Source: Roseiarcus sp035308145
GTDB taxonomy: Bacteria; Pseudomonadota; Alphaproteobacteria; Rhizobiales; Beijerinckiaceae
DNA: 21,421 bases
Assembly (NCBI GenBank): GCA_035308145.1
Contig: DATGHD010000403.1
Location: 1-21,421, forward strand
Direction of reading: 5' to 3'
This document shows positions 1 through 6,995 of the stretch, one piece after another (position 1 is the first letter of the stretch; every line of letters begins with the position of its first letter). Both the position numbers and the translations under genes were made by a program. The notes beneath the pieces were generated by a model. The model saw only the letters and a program-made list of their open reading frames with translations, did no database searches and was not told where the DNA came from.

Positions 1-109
1 CATTGCCGTGATAGGTCGCGGCGACTTTGTAGCCGGCCGCATGCAACGCCTTGGACGCGGCCGCGCCGATGCCGCGCGTGCCCCCGGTGACAACCGCAAC
101 CCTCGCCAT
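1..109 (-). CDS. phaB: Acetoacetyl-CoA reductase, N-terminal 36 residues (partial)
   Basis: The reading frame starts at the ATG complementary to 107-109 and runs off the left edge. It begins MARVAVVTGGTRGIGAA, the TGGxxGIG dinucleotide-binding motif of short-chain dehydrogenases, and continues into KALHAAGYKVAATYHGN, which is typical of PhaB. An AGGGGG ribosome site lies about 7 bases upstream. PhaB reduces acetoacetyl-CoA to (R)-3-hydroxybutyryl-CoA with NADPH in the cytoplasm, the second step of polyhydroxybutyrate synthesis. The gene follows phaA on the same strand after about 123 bases, the usual phaA-phaB order. The catalytic Ser-Tyr-Lys lies outside the window, so the specific assignment rests on context plus the N terminus. 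Confidence 0.85.
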   Translation of the reverse strand, partial: MARVAVVTGGTRGIGAAASKALHAAGYKVAATYHGN

Positions 110-123
110 AGGCGCCCCCTTTT

Positions 124-232
124 TGCGTTTCCTCAGCGCCGCATTGATTGGCGCTTCTTCTTTGTTTCCTTTAGGGCGGCGCTGGCGTCCGTCCGACAAT
201 CGCCGCCCGGCAGTCTAAGCTTCGCTTTACGC
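124..232 (-). promoter_or_regulatory. phaA-phaB intercistronic region with two stem-loops
   Basis: Two inverted repeats lie between the phaA stop and the phaB start. The first pairs GGGCGGCG (174-181) with CGCCGCCC (201-208) around a 19-base loop. The second pairs AGCGCC (135-140) with GGCGCT (150-155) around a 9-base loop and ends about 25 bases before phaB. Neither is followed by a U tract in the transcribed direction, so RNA processing, differential stability or partial attenuation is as likely as termination. The pairing is seen in the sequence; the role is inferred. Confidence 0.45.
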
Positions 233-1411
233 TTACCGCTCGACGGTCAGCGCGATGCCCATGCCGCCGCCGATGCAAAGCGTGGCGAGGCCTTTCTTGG
301 CGTGGCGTCTCGTCATCTCGTGCAGCAAGGTCACCAGCACCCGCGCCCCCGATGCGCCGATCGGATGGCCGATCGCGATGGCGCCGCCGTTGACGTTGAC
401 GATGGCGGGGTCCCAGCCCATGTCCTTGTTGACAGCTAAGGCCTGGGCCGCAAAAGCCTCGTTGGCCTCGACGAGTTCGAGGTCCTTGACCTTCCACCCT
501 GCCTTGTCGAGCGCCTTGCGCGAGGCCGGGATCGGCCCCGTTCCCATGACCGCCGGATCGACGCCGGCCGTCGCCCAGGAGACGATGCGGGCGATCGGCG
601 TCAGGCCGCGGCTCTTGGCTTCGCCGGCGCTCATCAGAACGAGCGCCGCCGCGCCGTCGTTGATGCCCGAGGCGTTGGCTGCGGTCACAGTGCCGTCCTT
701 GGCGAAAGCCGGCTTCAATTTCGCGACCGACGCATAATCGACGCCGTGGCGGATGAACTCGTCCTGATCGACGATGATGTCGCCTTTGCGCGAGGGCACG
801 GTGACCGGCGTGATCTCATCCTTGAAGCGGCCGGACTTCTGCGCCGCTTCCGCCTTGTTTTGCGAAGCGACGGCGAAACGATCCTGGTCTTCGCGGCTGA
901 TCTGCCATTTCGTCGCAACGTTCTCGGCCGTGACGCCCATGTGATAGCCTTGGAAGACGTCGATCAAGCCGTCCTTCAACATCGTGTCGATCAGCTTCAA
1001 TTCGCCCATCTTCACGCCGCCGCGCAGATGCGCAGCGTGCTGAGCGAGCGACATGGATTCCTGGCCGCCCGCGACAATGATCGCGGCGTCGCCTTGGGCG
1101 ATTTGCTGCGCGCCGAGCGCCACCGCTCTGAGGCCGCTGCCGCAGACCTGGTTGATCGCGAAGGCGGTCTTTTCCTGCGGCACGCCCGCCTTCATCGCCG
1201 CCTGGCGCGCGGGGTTCTGCCCCTGCCCAGCTTGCAAGATCTGACCGAGGATCACTTCGTCGACATCGGCCGCTTGGATCTTCGCGCGCTCAATCGCCGA
1301 CTTCACCGCCACCGCGCCCAATTCATGGGCAGGCGTCGCGCCAAACGCTCCATTGAAGGAGCCGACCGCCGTTCTGGTGGCGCTGACAATGACGATATCG
1401 GTCGCAGACAT
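233..1411 (-). CDS. phaA: Acetyl-CoA acetyltransferase (beta-ketothiolase)
   Basis: This 392-residue biosynthetic thiolase condenses two acetyl-CoA to acetoacetyl-CoA, the first step of PHB synthesis, in the cytoplasm. The acyl-accepting cysteine is C90 in INQVCGSGLRA, the active-site histidine H349 in AIGHPIGASG and the second catalytic cysteine C379 in CIGGGMG; length and spacing match the Zoogloea-type enzyme. The frame stays open 15 codons further upstream, but the ATG at 1411 is preferred because AAGGAG lies about 9 bases before it and MSATDIVIVSATRTAVG is the normal thiolase N terminus. phaB follows on the same strand and phaR diverges 286 bases upstream, so this is a PHB cluster. Catabolic roles of thiolases cannot be fully excluded, but the neighbours make PhaA the natural call. 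Confidence 0.97.
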   Translation of the reverse strand: MSATDIVIVSATRTAVGSFNGAFGATPAHELGAVAVKSAIERAKIQAADVDEVILGQILQAGQGQNPARQAAMKAGVPQEKTAFAINQVCGSGLRAVALGAQQIAQGDAAIIVAGGQESMSLAQHAAHLRGGVKMGELKLIDTMLKDGLIDVFQGYHMGVTAENVATKWQISREDQDRFAVASQNKAEAAQKSGRFKDEITPVTVPSRKGDIIVDQDEFIRHGVDYASVAKLKPAFAKDGTVTAANASGINDGAAALVLMSAGEAKSRGLTPIARIVSWATAGVDPAVMGTGPIPASRKALDKAGWKVKDLELVEANEAFAAQALAVNKDMGWDPAIVNVNGGAIAIGHPIGASGARVLVTLLHEMTRRHAKKGLATLCIGGGMGIALTVER

Positions 1412-1443
1412 GGACGGACTCCTTGAAAGATTCTTCGCCCGTC

Positions 1444-1493
1444 GATCGCCGATCAATCCCGAGCGCTCGTTCGGTCATATACTATCGGCGATC
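1444..1493. promoter_or_regulatory. Perfect 10-bp inverted repeat upstream of phaA, candidate operator
   Basis: GATCGCCGAT at 1444-1453 and its exact reverse complement ATCGGCGATC at 1484-1493 flank a 30-base spacer in the phaA-phaR intergenic region. The half-sites lie 40 bp apart, close to four helical turns. The spacer holds TATATG read on the minus strand, a possible -10 element for phaA. It could bind a dimer of dimers or form a stem-loop in the phaA leader. I do not recognise the sequence as a published PhaR site. Confidence 0.4.
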
Positions 1494-1590
1494 CCGTGGC
1501 GAAAGGGGCGGAGAGAGCGCGGCAGCCGTGCCAGAACAGCCGAATTCCGGCCGCCCGGTGCGGGTCGGACGCTGCTTTTTGCCAGAAAAT

Positions 1591-1603
1591 TCACGTTTCG
1601 TGA
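1591..1603. promoter_or_regulatory. 13-bp dyad upstream of phaR, candidate operator
   Basis: TCACG, TTT, CGTGA forms a dyad with 5-bp arms, centred about 100 bases upstream of the phaR ATG and followed by GTGAC-like sequence. PhaR proteins usually repress their own gene and phasin genes until bound by PHB, so an operator is expected here. That this dyad is the operator is inference. Confidence 0.3.
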
Positions 1604-1697
1604 CCGGTTGTGACGGATTTAGGTTCCGGCGAAGACGAAAACCGCCTATCGTTCTCCTCAGGTCCTAGGATCAGCAAGAGTTGGGAAGCCCGTACCC

Positions 1698-2291
1698 ATG
1701 ACCGACCAGAATCCGTCGCCCTCGACGCCAACCACCATCAAGAAATACGCCAATCGGCGTCTGTACAACACAGCTTCCAGCGCCTACGTGACCTTGGCGG
1801 ATCTCGCGGCTATGGTGAAATCCGGCGAGGACTTCGTGGTCTTCGACGCCAAGTCCGGCGAGGACATCACCCGTTCCGTGCTGACGCAGATCATCTTCGA
1901 ACAGGAGGGCAAAGAGGGCCAGTCGCTGCTGCCGGCGACCTTCCTGCGTCAGTTGATCCGCTTTTACGGCGACAGCGTTCAAGCCTTGCTGCCGAGCTAT
2001 TTGGAGTTTTCAATCGGCAAGTTCTCAGGCGAGCAGCAGAAGTTCCGCGATGAGATGCGGCGCGCCTTCGGCGCCTCGCCATTCGATGCGCTCGAGGAAA
2101 TGACGCGTAAGAATTTGGCGGCCTTCTCGCAAGCTCTGACGGTGTTCACGCCCTTCACCGGCGCCCGCCCGCCGGCGAGTCCCGTCGCGTCGCCGTCGGA
2201 GAAAGCCAACGCCAATTCCGACTTCGACGAATTGAAGAAGCAATTGTCCGACGTGCAAAAGCGGCTCGACAGCCTAACCAACAAAGGCTGA
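1698..2291 (+). CDS. phaR: Polyhydroxyalkanoate synthesis regulator PhaR
   Basis: This 197-residue regulator has the PHB accumulation DNA-binding domain at about residues 14-73, with the diagnostic IKKYANRRLYNT start and TLADLAAMVKSGEDFVVFDA. A PHB-responsive domain follows at about 76-145 (ITRSVLTQIIFEQE, then LIRFYGDSVQALLPSYLE). The C terminus is Pro/Ala-rich and ends in a short coiled-coil-like stretch (DELKKQLSDVQKRLDSL). PhaR represses phasin genes and itself, and releases DNA when it binds nascent PHB granules. The ATG at 1698 has GGGAAG about 9 bases upstream. The gene diverges from phaA and converges on the EAL gene only 15 bases downstream. Confidence 0.96.
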   Translation: MTDQNPSPSTPTTIKKYANRRLYNTASSAYVTLADLAAMVKSGEDFVVFDAKSGEDITRSVLTQIIFEQEGKEGQSLLPATFLRQLIRFYGDSVQALLPSYLEFSIGKFSGEQQKFRDEMRRAFGASPFDALEEMTRKNLAAFSQALTVFTPFTGARPPASPVASPSEKANANSDFDELKKQLSDVQKRLDSLTNKG

Positions 2292-2293
2292 GA

Positions 2294-2308
2294 AGGGCCC
2301 GCGGCCCT
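2294..2308. terminator. Compact stem-loop between convergent phaR and EAL genes
   Basis: AGGGCC (2294-2299) and GGCCCT (2303-2308) form a perfect 6-bp stem with a CGC loop. It occupies nearly all of the 15 bases between the phaR stop and the stop of the opposing gene, overlapping the latter. Its symmetry would serve both strands. There is no strong T tract, so termination is inferred from position and pairing. Confidence 0.5.
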
Positions 2309-4169
2309 AACCGAAAGCGACGGAAACGACCGGCGCAGGCTCGGCCTGTGGCTCGTCATGCGTTTCGGCAAGACCGAGATGATGGCCCTGCAGATAGTCG
2401 ACGCCCCATTCGCTCAAGATGCGCGCGGCCTCGGCGTCCTCCACCCATTCGGCGACCGTTTCCACTTTGAGGTGACGGGCGAGATCGACAAGCGTGCGCA
2501 CAAAGAAACGATCGTCGGCGGAGCGCGCGATATTCTGAATGAAGGCGCCGTCGATTTTGACGATGTCGACGCCCAGACTGCGCAAACTGCGGAATGACGT
2601 GTGGCCGGCGCCGAAATCATCAATGGCGATCCGAACGCCGAGATCCTTCACTTGGCCCAAGAGCTGTGAAGTTTTCTCCAGATCGCCGAGCGTTACGCTT
2701 TCGGGCGCCTCGAGGATCAGTCGATCGACCGCGCCCGGGTGGGCGGCGAGCGTCGCCGAGAAACGCTCGATCCATTCGGGTTCGAACATCGTGGTCGGCG
2801 ACGCGTTGACCGCGACGATGAGGTCGGGCTCCGCGACGAGCCGTTTCAAGGCGAGCTCCAACATGCGTTGATCGACTTGCGCGATGAGGCCGGTTTTTTC
2901 AGCAATTGGCAGGATCGCCGTAGGCCCCGCCAAAATGCCAGAGCCGTCGCGAATGCGGGCCAAGGCCTCATAGTACCGATGTTTGCCTCGGCGAGCGGGA
3001 ACGACGGGCTGGTACGCCGCGACAATGCGGCGATCGTTTAAGGCCGCGGCGATCTCGTCGCTGATCGAGGTCGTGCGCGCCTCGGCGCTGCGCGAAGCGA
3101 GCGTCGCCGTAAAGAGCGCGACGCGCCCGCTGCGGCTTCGGCACGCGAATTCATAGGCCTCCTCCGCCCGCTGCAAGAGAGCCTGAGCGCTGCGGCCGTG
3201 CTTTGGCGCGAGCGCCGCGCCAATTCTCAACGAAATGACGACGTCGCGGTCGCAGACGTGAATCGGCTTGCTCGAAACGGACTGCAAAATGCGGCGGGAC
3301 AGCAAGCCGAATTGCTCCTCGTCGCAATTGTCGAGGACGATCGCGAACTTTCCTCCGACGTAACGAGCAAGGACGTCCGTTGCGCGCACGCAATCGCGAA
3401 GCCGGCTGGCCAAATTCACGATCGCCTCGTCGGCGATGTCGTACCCATATCGCTGGTTAAGCGCGGCGAGCTGGTCGATTCCGATGATCAGCACCGCAAA
3501 TTGCGCCTGACCGCGCTTAGGCGCGGAGAATTGCTCGTTGATATGCTCGATGAGACGGTTTCGTCCAAGGGCGCCGGTCAGTTGGTCGCGGGGCGAAGCG
3601 GCGCGCGAGGCGTCTTTGTCGCTGCGATCGGCGATGAGCCGGACAACGCCATGGGCGCGCGCCGGCCGGCCTGAGGCGTCGGCGAACCAACGGCCGAAAT
3701 CCTCGACTGCCGCCGTGCCGCCGCTCTCCTTCATGAGGTGGTATTGGGCGCGATAGGGCGCGCCTTCCTCGCTGGCGACGCGGCCGTTGTGGAGGATCGC
3801 TTGAAAGCGCGTCAGCTCCGATTGCGGCGCGACGAGATCGGCGAAAGCGTCGCCGCTCTCGAGCATGGTCTGGGCGAAATCGCCGAGCACTTCGCCGACG
3901 TTCGCGCCCCAGGCGACCCGATCGGTCAGAAGATCCCAGTCATAGACGACAGCGCTGATCGAATTGAGGATATCGCGCGGCTCGGGCCGACCCTTCGCGG
4001 CGTCGGCGACACGCCGGCCTGCGCTCGGCGCGGCGAGGCTTTGCGTTTCGGCGAGGGGCTTCCGGAGGATCGAGCGGCCAACGCCAGAAAAATCCTGATT
4101 TGTCAAATGGGTTAGCCCTATGTCGCAGGCGACCTCAGGGCCTCTAGCGCCCGCTCGGTCAACGAGCAT
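2307..4169 (-). CDS. c-di-GMP phosphodiesterase candidate: PAS-like, degenerate GGDEF, intact EAL
   Basis: This is a soluble signalling protein of up to 620 residues without a membrane segment. A PAS-like region spans about 62-180, a GGDEF fold about 190-355 and an EAL domain about 370-605. The cyclase motif is VGGKF (271-275) instead of GGDEF, so diguanylate cyclase activity should be lost. The EAL domain keeps the expected residues: E401 of EAL, N455, E487, D517/D518 in DDFGAG, K538 in KID, E574 in AEWVE and Q594 in LQG. Hydrolysis of c-di-GMP to pGpG is therefore likely, with the GGDEF part perhaps sensing GTP. The start is uncertain: the ATG at 4169 lacks a Shine-Dalgarno sequence and the first 60 residues look unstructured, so a later non-ATG start is possible. 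Confidence 0.85.
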   Translation of the reverse strand: MLVDRAGARGPEVACDIGLTHLTNQDFSGVGRSILRKPLAETQSLAAPSAGRRVADAAKGRPEPRDILNSISAVVYDWDLLTDRVAWGANVGEVLGDFAQTMLESGDAFADLVAPQSELTRFQAILHNGRVASEEGAPYRAQYHLMKESGGTAAVEDFGRWFADASGRPARAHGVVRLIADRSDKDASRAASPRDQLTGALGRNRLIEHINEQFSAPKRGQAQFAVLIIGIDQLAALNQRYGYDIADEAIVNLASRLRDCVRATDVLARYVGGKFAIVLDNCDEEQFGLLSRRILQSVSSKPIHVCDRDVVISLRIGAALAPKHGRSAQALLQRAEEAYEFACRSRSGRVALFTATLASRSAEARTTSISDEIAAALNDRRIVAAYQPVVPARRGKHRYYEALARIRDGSGILAGPTAILPIAEKTGLIAQVDQRMLELALKRLVAEPDLIVAVNASPTTMFEPEWIERFSATLAAHPGAVDRLILEAPESVTLGDLEKTSQLLGQVKDLGVRIAIDDFGAGHTSFRSLRSLGVDIVKIDGAFIQNIARSADDRFFVRTLVDLARHLKVETVAEWVEDAEAARILSEWGVDYLQGHHLGLAETHDEPQAEPAPVVSVAFG

Positions 4170-4178
4170 GGGCGCGAG

Positions 4179-4196
4179 TGGTTAACCAGTGGTAAA
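4179..4196. promoter_or_regulatory. TGGTTAACCA palindrome overlapping a CtrA-like site
   Basis: A perfect 10-bp palindrome (4179-4188) lies just upstream of the EAL gene. It contains TTAA, then seven bases, then TAAA (4182-4196), one base from the alphaproteobacterial CtrA consensus TTAA-N7-TTAA. The proximity to the annotated start would fit a repressor site or a true start further downstream. CtrA control is inference. Confidence 0.3.
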
Positions 4197-4247
4197 GGCG
4201 GCGCGAATGCTTTGCCTTAATCCCAAGGATAAATGCCGCCCGCGGCG

Positions 4248-5018
4248 TCAGAACCGGTCCTTGCGCGCGCGAATCTCGGCGAAGACCGCGGCGGGATCGG
4301 CGCCGCTCATCTTGAGACGCGCTTGAACCTTCGGCTCCTCCGCGCGCAAGAACGGATTGGCGGCGAGTTCGGCCGCGATGGTCGTCGGCAGGGTCGCTTC
4401 GCCCTTCGCGCGTCGCTTTGCGATCTCGTCGACGCGCGCCTTCAGCGCCACATTGTCCGGTTCGATCGTCAGGGCGAAGCGCGCGTTATTCTCGGTATAT
4501 TCGTGGCCGCAGTAGACCTCGGTCTCGCCGGGAAGGTTGGCGACCTTGAGCAAAGAGCTCCACATCACCGCCATCGGCGTCTCGAGCACGCGTCCGCAAC
4601 CGAGCGCGAACAATGTGTCGCCGCAGAAGGCGATTTCGTCCTCCTCGAACCAATAGATGATGTGGCCGGCCGTATGACCCGGCGTTTCGATGACCCTCGC
4701 CGCGATATCGCCGACCTCGGCGAGATCTCCTTCCGCAAGGACAGTATCGATGCCGCCGATCCGCGCCGCCTCCTTCGCCGGCCCGGCGATGCGCAGGTTC
4801 GGAAAGCGCGCCTTTAAGCCTGGAACGCCCTGCACGTGATCGGCGTGATGATGCGTGATCAAGAGATCAGTGATTTGCCAACCTTTGGAGGCGGCGGCGG
4901 CGATGACGGCGTCGGCGTCCGGCGCGTCGATCGAGGCGGTCGCGCCGGTCGTCGAATCATGGATCAGAGCGCCGAAATTGTCCTTCAAGCACATGAACTG
5001 ATGCACGTGGGTCGTCAT
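4248..5018 (-). CDS. gloB: Hydroxyacylglutathione hydrolase (glyoxalase II)
   Basis: This 256-residue cytoplasmic metallo-beta-lactamase-fold enzyme hydrolyses S-lactoylglutathione to lactate and glutathione, the second step of methylglyoxal detoxification. The binuclear metal motif THHHADH is at 55-61 (H56, H58, D60, H61). Further ligands are H115 in TPGHTAGH, D134 in FCGDTLF and H172 in CGHEYT. The typical glyoxalase II C-terminal helical region follows, with NPFLR and a RKDRF end. The length matches the family. The ATG at 5018 has GGAGG about 8 bases upstream. It is transcribed alone or ahead of the EAL gene, whose start is about 78 bases downstream. Confidence 0.95.
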   Translation of the reverse strand: MTTHVHQFMCLKDNFGALIHDSTTGATASIDAPDADAVIAAAASKGWQITDLLITHHHADHVQGVPGLKARFPNLRIAGPAKEAARIGGIDTVLAEGDLAEVGDIAARVIETPGHTAGHIIYWFEEDEIAFCGDTLFALGCGRVLETPMAVMWSSLLKVANLPGETEVYCGHEYTENNARFALTIEPDNVALKARVDEIAKRRAKGEATLPTTIAAELAANPFLRAEEPKVQARLKMSGADPAAVFAEIRARKDRF

Positions 5019-5187
5019 TGGCCGGCCTCCGCTCGAACTTAAAGTCGTGGCGAGACGCTAGCGGCGCGCGGCCGCGAGGGCAACTGGCGAAATCGCCGAG
5101 CTAGAACCCGTACCTGCCTCCTATCGCGGGAAGGCCGATTTGACGGAAGGGGCGCGCCGGTACATGCCGCGCTCCGTCACGACGAGG

Positions 5188-5212
5188 GCCCCACGCCGCC
5201 GAGGCGCGGGGC
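5188..5212 (-). terminator. GC-rich stem-loop after the mod operon
   Basis: GCCCC (5188-5192) pairs with GGGGC (5208-5212) and CGCC (5194-5197) with GGCG (5203-5206) around a 5-base loop, with one A/C mismatch between the two helices. It begins ten bases past the stop of the exported-protein gene, where an operon terminator is expected, but no U tract follows on the minus strand. The remaining bases of 5019-5187 show no gene. Confidence 0.4.
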
Positions 5213-5221
5213 GGCTCAGCC

Positions 5222-5755
5222 TCACGACGGAGGCGCGATCGCGACCTTGATCGAATCCTTTACCGAATTGCTGATCTGGATTGTTATGGGCGACCCGGGG
5301 GCCAGATCAAAGCGCACGCTCTTGCGCACGCCGGGACAATCCTTCTGCCCGGTGAAGGCGGCGGACTTCAGGCGTACGTCGTTTTCGAAGACGTCGATCC
5401 AAGCTTCGTCCGACAGCGTAATTTGGTACAAGCCCGGCGCGGCGACGCCGGCGATGACGACATCGCCGCTGTAGCTGTCAGGCTTGGGCGGGCGCTCGGG
5501 CGCAAAGACGAAATTGATCGTCTTGGTCGGCTTCAGGGCGAGCAGGAACGCTTCATCCGTCTTGACGACTCGAGCGCCTGACGGCGTCCGCGCGAGCTCT
5601 GCGGCGAACCACCCGCGCTCGCGCTCGATCGGCCAAGCGAAGCCGCTGCAGGCCGCGGCGGTCTTATCCTTCGCGGCGTCCTCGGCCCGCAAAGGATCCG
5701 CGCAAAGCGAAAGGGCGATGAGCGCAAATGCAACGGCGCCGAAAGACTTGCGCAT
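5222..5755 (-). CDS. Uncharacterised exported protein in the mod operon
   Basis: This 177-residue protein starts with a clear Sec signal peptide (MRKSFGAVAFALIALSLCADPLRAEDA, cleavage probably after LRA). The mature part opens with CSGFAWPIERERGWFAAEL, has two cysteines (in AACSGF and KDCPG) that could form a disulfide, and looks beta-rich; it is expected to be periplasmic. I do not recognise the family with confidence. The ATG at 5755 has GGAAGGG just upstream; an in-frame TTG at 5767 is an alternative. It starts about 20 bases after the molbindin stop, so it is probably the third gene of the modA operon and may have a molybdate- or oxyanion-related role. That role is inferred from position only. 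Confidence 0.8.
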   Translation of the reverse strand: MRKSFGAVAFALIALSLCADPLRAEDAAKDKTAAACSGFAWPIERERGWFAAELARTPSGARVVKTDEAFLLALKPTKTINFVFAPERPPKPDSYSGDVVIAGVAAPGLYQITLSDEAWIDVFENDVRLKSAAFTGQKDCPGVRKSVRFDLAPGSPITIQISNSVKDSIKVAIAPPS

Positions 5756-5774
5756 CGACCCTTCCAACCCCTCT

Positions 5775-5981
5775 TTAATCCGTCGCCACCATCATGTCCG
5801 AGGCTTTGATCACCGCATAGGCCGCCATGCCTTTGGCGAGGCGCAATTCGTCGACGGATTCATTGGTGATCGAGGCTGTGATGATCGTCCCATTGGCGTC
5901 GATCCGCACATGAGCGGTCGTCTGGCCCCTAACCACTTCGACGATCACGCCTTTTATCACGTTGCGCGCGCTAATCTTCAT
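5775..5981 (-). CDS. mop: Molbindin (Mop/TOBE-domain molybdate-binding protein)
   Basis: This 68-residue protein is a single Mop domain. It opens with SARNVIKGVIVEV, has TAHVRIDANGTIITASITNESVDEL in the middle and closes with AYAVIKASDMMV, all hallmarks of the fold. Such molbindins assemble into hexamers that store or buffer molybdate in the cytoplasm. GGAGAA lies about 7 bases before the ATG. The gene starts 11 bases after the modA stop, so co-transcription and translational proximity are clear. The symbol is used in the general sense of a molbindin. Confidence 0.92.
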   Translation of the reverse strand: MKISARNVIKGVIVEVVRGQTTAHVRIDANGTIITASITNESVDELRLAKGMAAYAVIKASDMMVATD

Positions 5982-5992
5982 TAAATTCTCCG

Positions 5993-6766
5993 TTACTTTT
6001 CAGGGGGAGGCTTAAAGCCCTGCCGGGCGAATATCTCGCGCGCCGCGGGCGAGCGCAAAAAATCAAGGAGCTTCACCGCGTCAGGATTGGCGCTCGTCGC
6101 GCTGAGCGCCGCTGGGTAGACGATCGGCTTGTGGGAGGGATCGGGAAAGGTCGCCACCACCTTGACGGCAGGCTCGGCGGCCGCGTCTGTCGCATAGACG
6201 ATGCCGAGCGGCGCTTCGTCACGCGCCACAAAGGCAAGCGCTGCGCGCACATTGTCGGTCATCGCCAGATGCGGCGAGACCGCGTCCCATAGCTTCAGAT
6301 TGGTCAGCGCCTCCTTGGCGTATTTGCCGACCGGCACCGAACTGACTTCGCCCGTCGCGAGCTTGCCCGAGCCGAGCGCGGCGCTGACGTCAGCCTCCGT
6401 TAACGGAAGGGTCTGCAATGGCGAGGATTTGTTGGCGACGATCACCAACGTGTTGGCCAGAAAATCGAACCGGCTCTCCGGCTTGATCGCCTTGCCCTTG
6501 GCGGCCTCGTCCATCGAGTCCTCGTCGGCGGATATGAAGATGTCCGCGGGCGCCCCTTGCTCCATTTGCCGCGCCAGCGCCAGCGAACCGCCGTAGCTGA
6601 TCTTGGCGTCGGCGCCGCCGGCGCCATGGAAGGCGGTGGCGGTTTCATCGAGCGCCGTCTTCAGGCTCGCTGCGGCGAAGACGACGACAGGACTGTCGGC
6701 GCGCGCTGCGCTCGTCGCGAGGGCGAGGGCCAGAACCGCGACCAGAGCAAGGCGCAACATGCGCAT
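5993..6766 (-). CDS. modA: Molybdate ABC transporter substrate-binding protein
   Basis: This 257-residue periplasmic protein has a signal peptide (MRMLRLALVAVLALALATSAARA, cleaved before DSPVVV). ModA signatures are VFAAASLKTALDE, ISYGGSLALARQMEQGAPADIF, the TDNVRAALAFVARDEAPLG stretch and GIVYATDA near the oxyanion pocket. It delivers molybdate, possibly tungstate, to a ModBC permease. GGGAG lies about 8 bases before the ATG at 6766. The operon continues with a molbindin and an exported protein. No modB or modC is present in the window, so the permease must be encoded elsewhere. Regulation by molybdenum is suggested by the ModE-like site at 6797-6820. Confidence 0.96.
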   Translation of the reverse strand: MRMLRLALVAVLALALATSAARADSPVVVFAAASLKTALDETATAFHGAGGADAKISYGGSLALARQMEQGAPADIFISADEDSMDEAAKGKAIKPESRFDFLANTLVIVANKSSPLQTLPLTEADVSAALGSGKLATGEVSSVPVGKYAKEALTNLKLWDAVSPHLAMTDNVRAALAFVARDEAPLGIVYATDAAAEPAVKVVATFPDPSHKPIVYPAALSATSANPDAVKLLDFLRSPAAREIFARQGFKPPPEK

Positions 6767-6796
6767 TGGCGAAACTCCCGGCGGCGCGCGGTTAAA

Positions 6797-6820
6797 CGCT
6801 AGCTACCGAAGAATATAGCG
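6797..6820 (-). promoter_or_regulatory. ModE-like molybdenum box upstream of modA
   Basis: Read on the minus strand, this 24-bp element begins CGCTATATT and ends TAGCG, with CGCTA/TAGCG arms at its ends. Its length and layout match the E. coli modA operator as I remember it (CG-T-TATATT at one end, TA--TA-CG at the other). It lies about 30-54 bases upstream of the modA ATG, where a Mo-bound ModE repressor would block transcription. The sequence is seen; identity as a ModE site is inference from similarity and position. Confidence 0.6.
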
Positions 6821-6921
6821 GTAGGCAGGGAAATCAAATTATTGGTCACCACGAATGAGATTCCGACCGAGGGCGAATTCATCTCGCGCAAAATGCTCGC
6901 CGAGCAATCAATAAGAACGTA

Positions 6922-6937
6922 GCGCTGCAATCAGCGC
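6922..6937 (-). terminator. Stem-loop terminator after the aminotransferase gene
   Basis: GCGCTG (6922-6927) and CAGCGC (6932-6937) form a perfect 6-bp stem with a 4-base loop. On the minus strand the hairpin is followed by a T-rich run (TACGTTCTTATTG), the layout of an intrinsic terminator. It lies about 58 bases past the stop of the gene at 6996-7850 and separates it from the mod operon. Confidence 0.55.
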
Positions 6938-6995
6938 CGATCTCATGTCCTGTCCTATTCGAGCGCTCTTGGGGCCAGGTTCGACGCGAGACCCT

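Noticed and set aside
746..1426. 226-codon frame on the plus strand
   Set aside because: Mirror of phaA; low-complexity Arg/Ala-rich translation typical of shadow frames.
4197..4240. GGCGGC...GCCGCC pairing in the gloB-EAL spacer as a terminator
   Set aside because: The loop is over 30 bases with only a weak nested CCTT/AAGG stem; too likely to be chance in GC-rich DNA.
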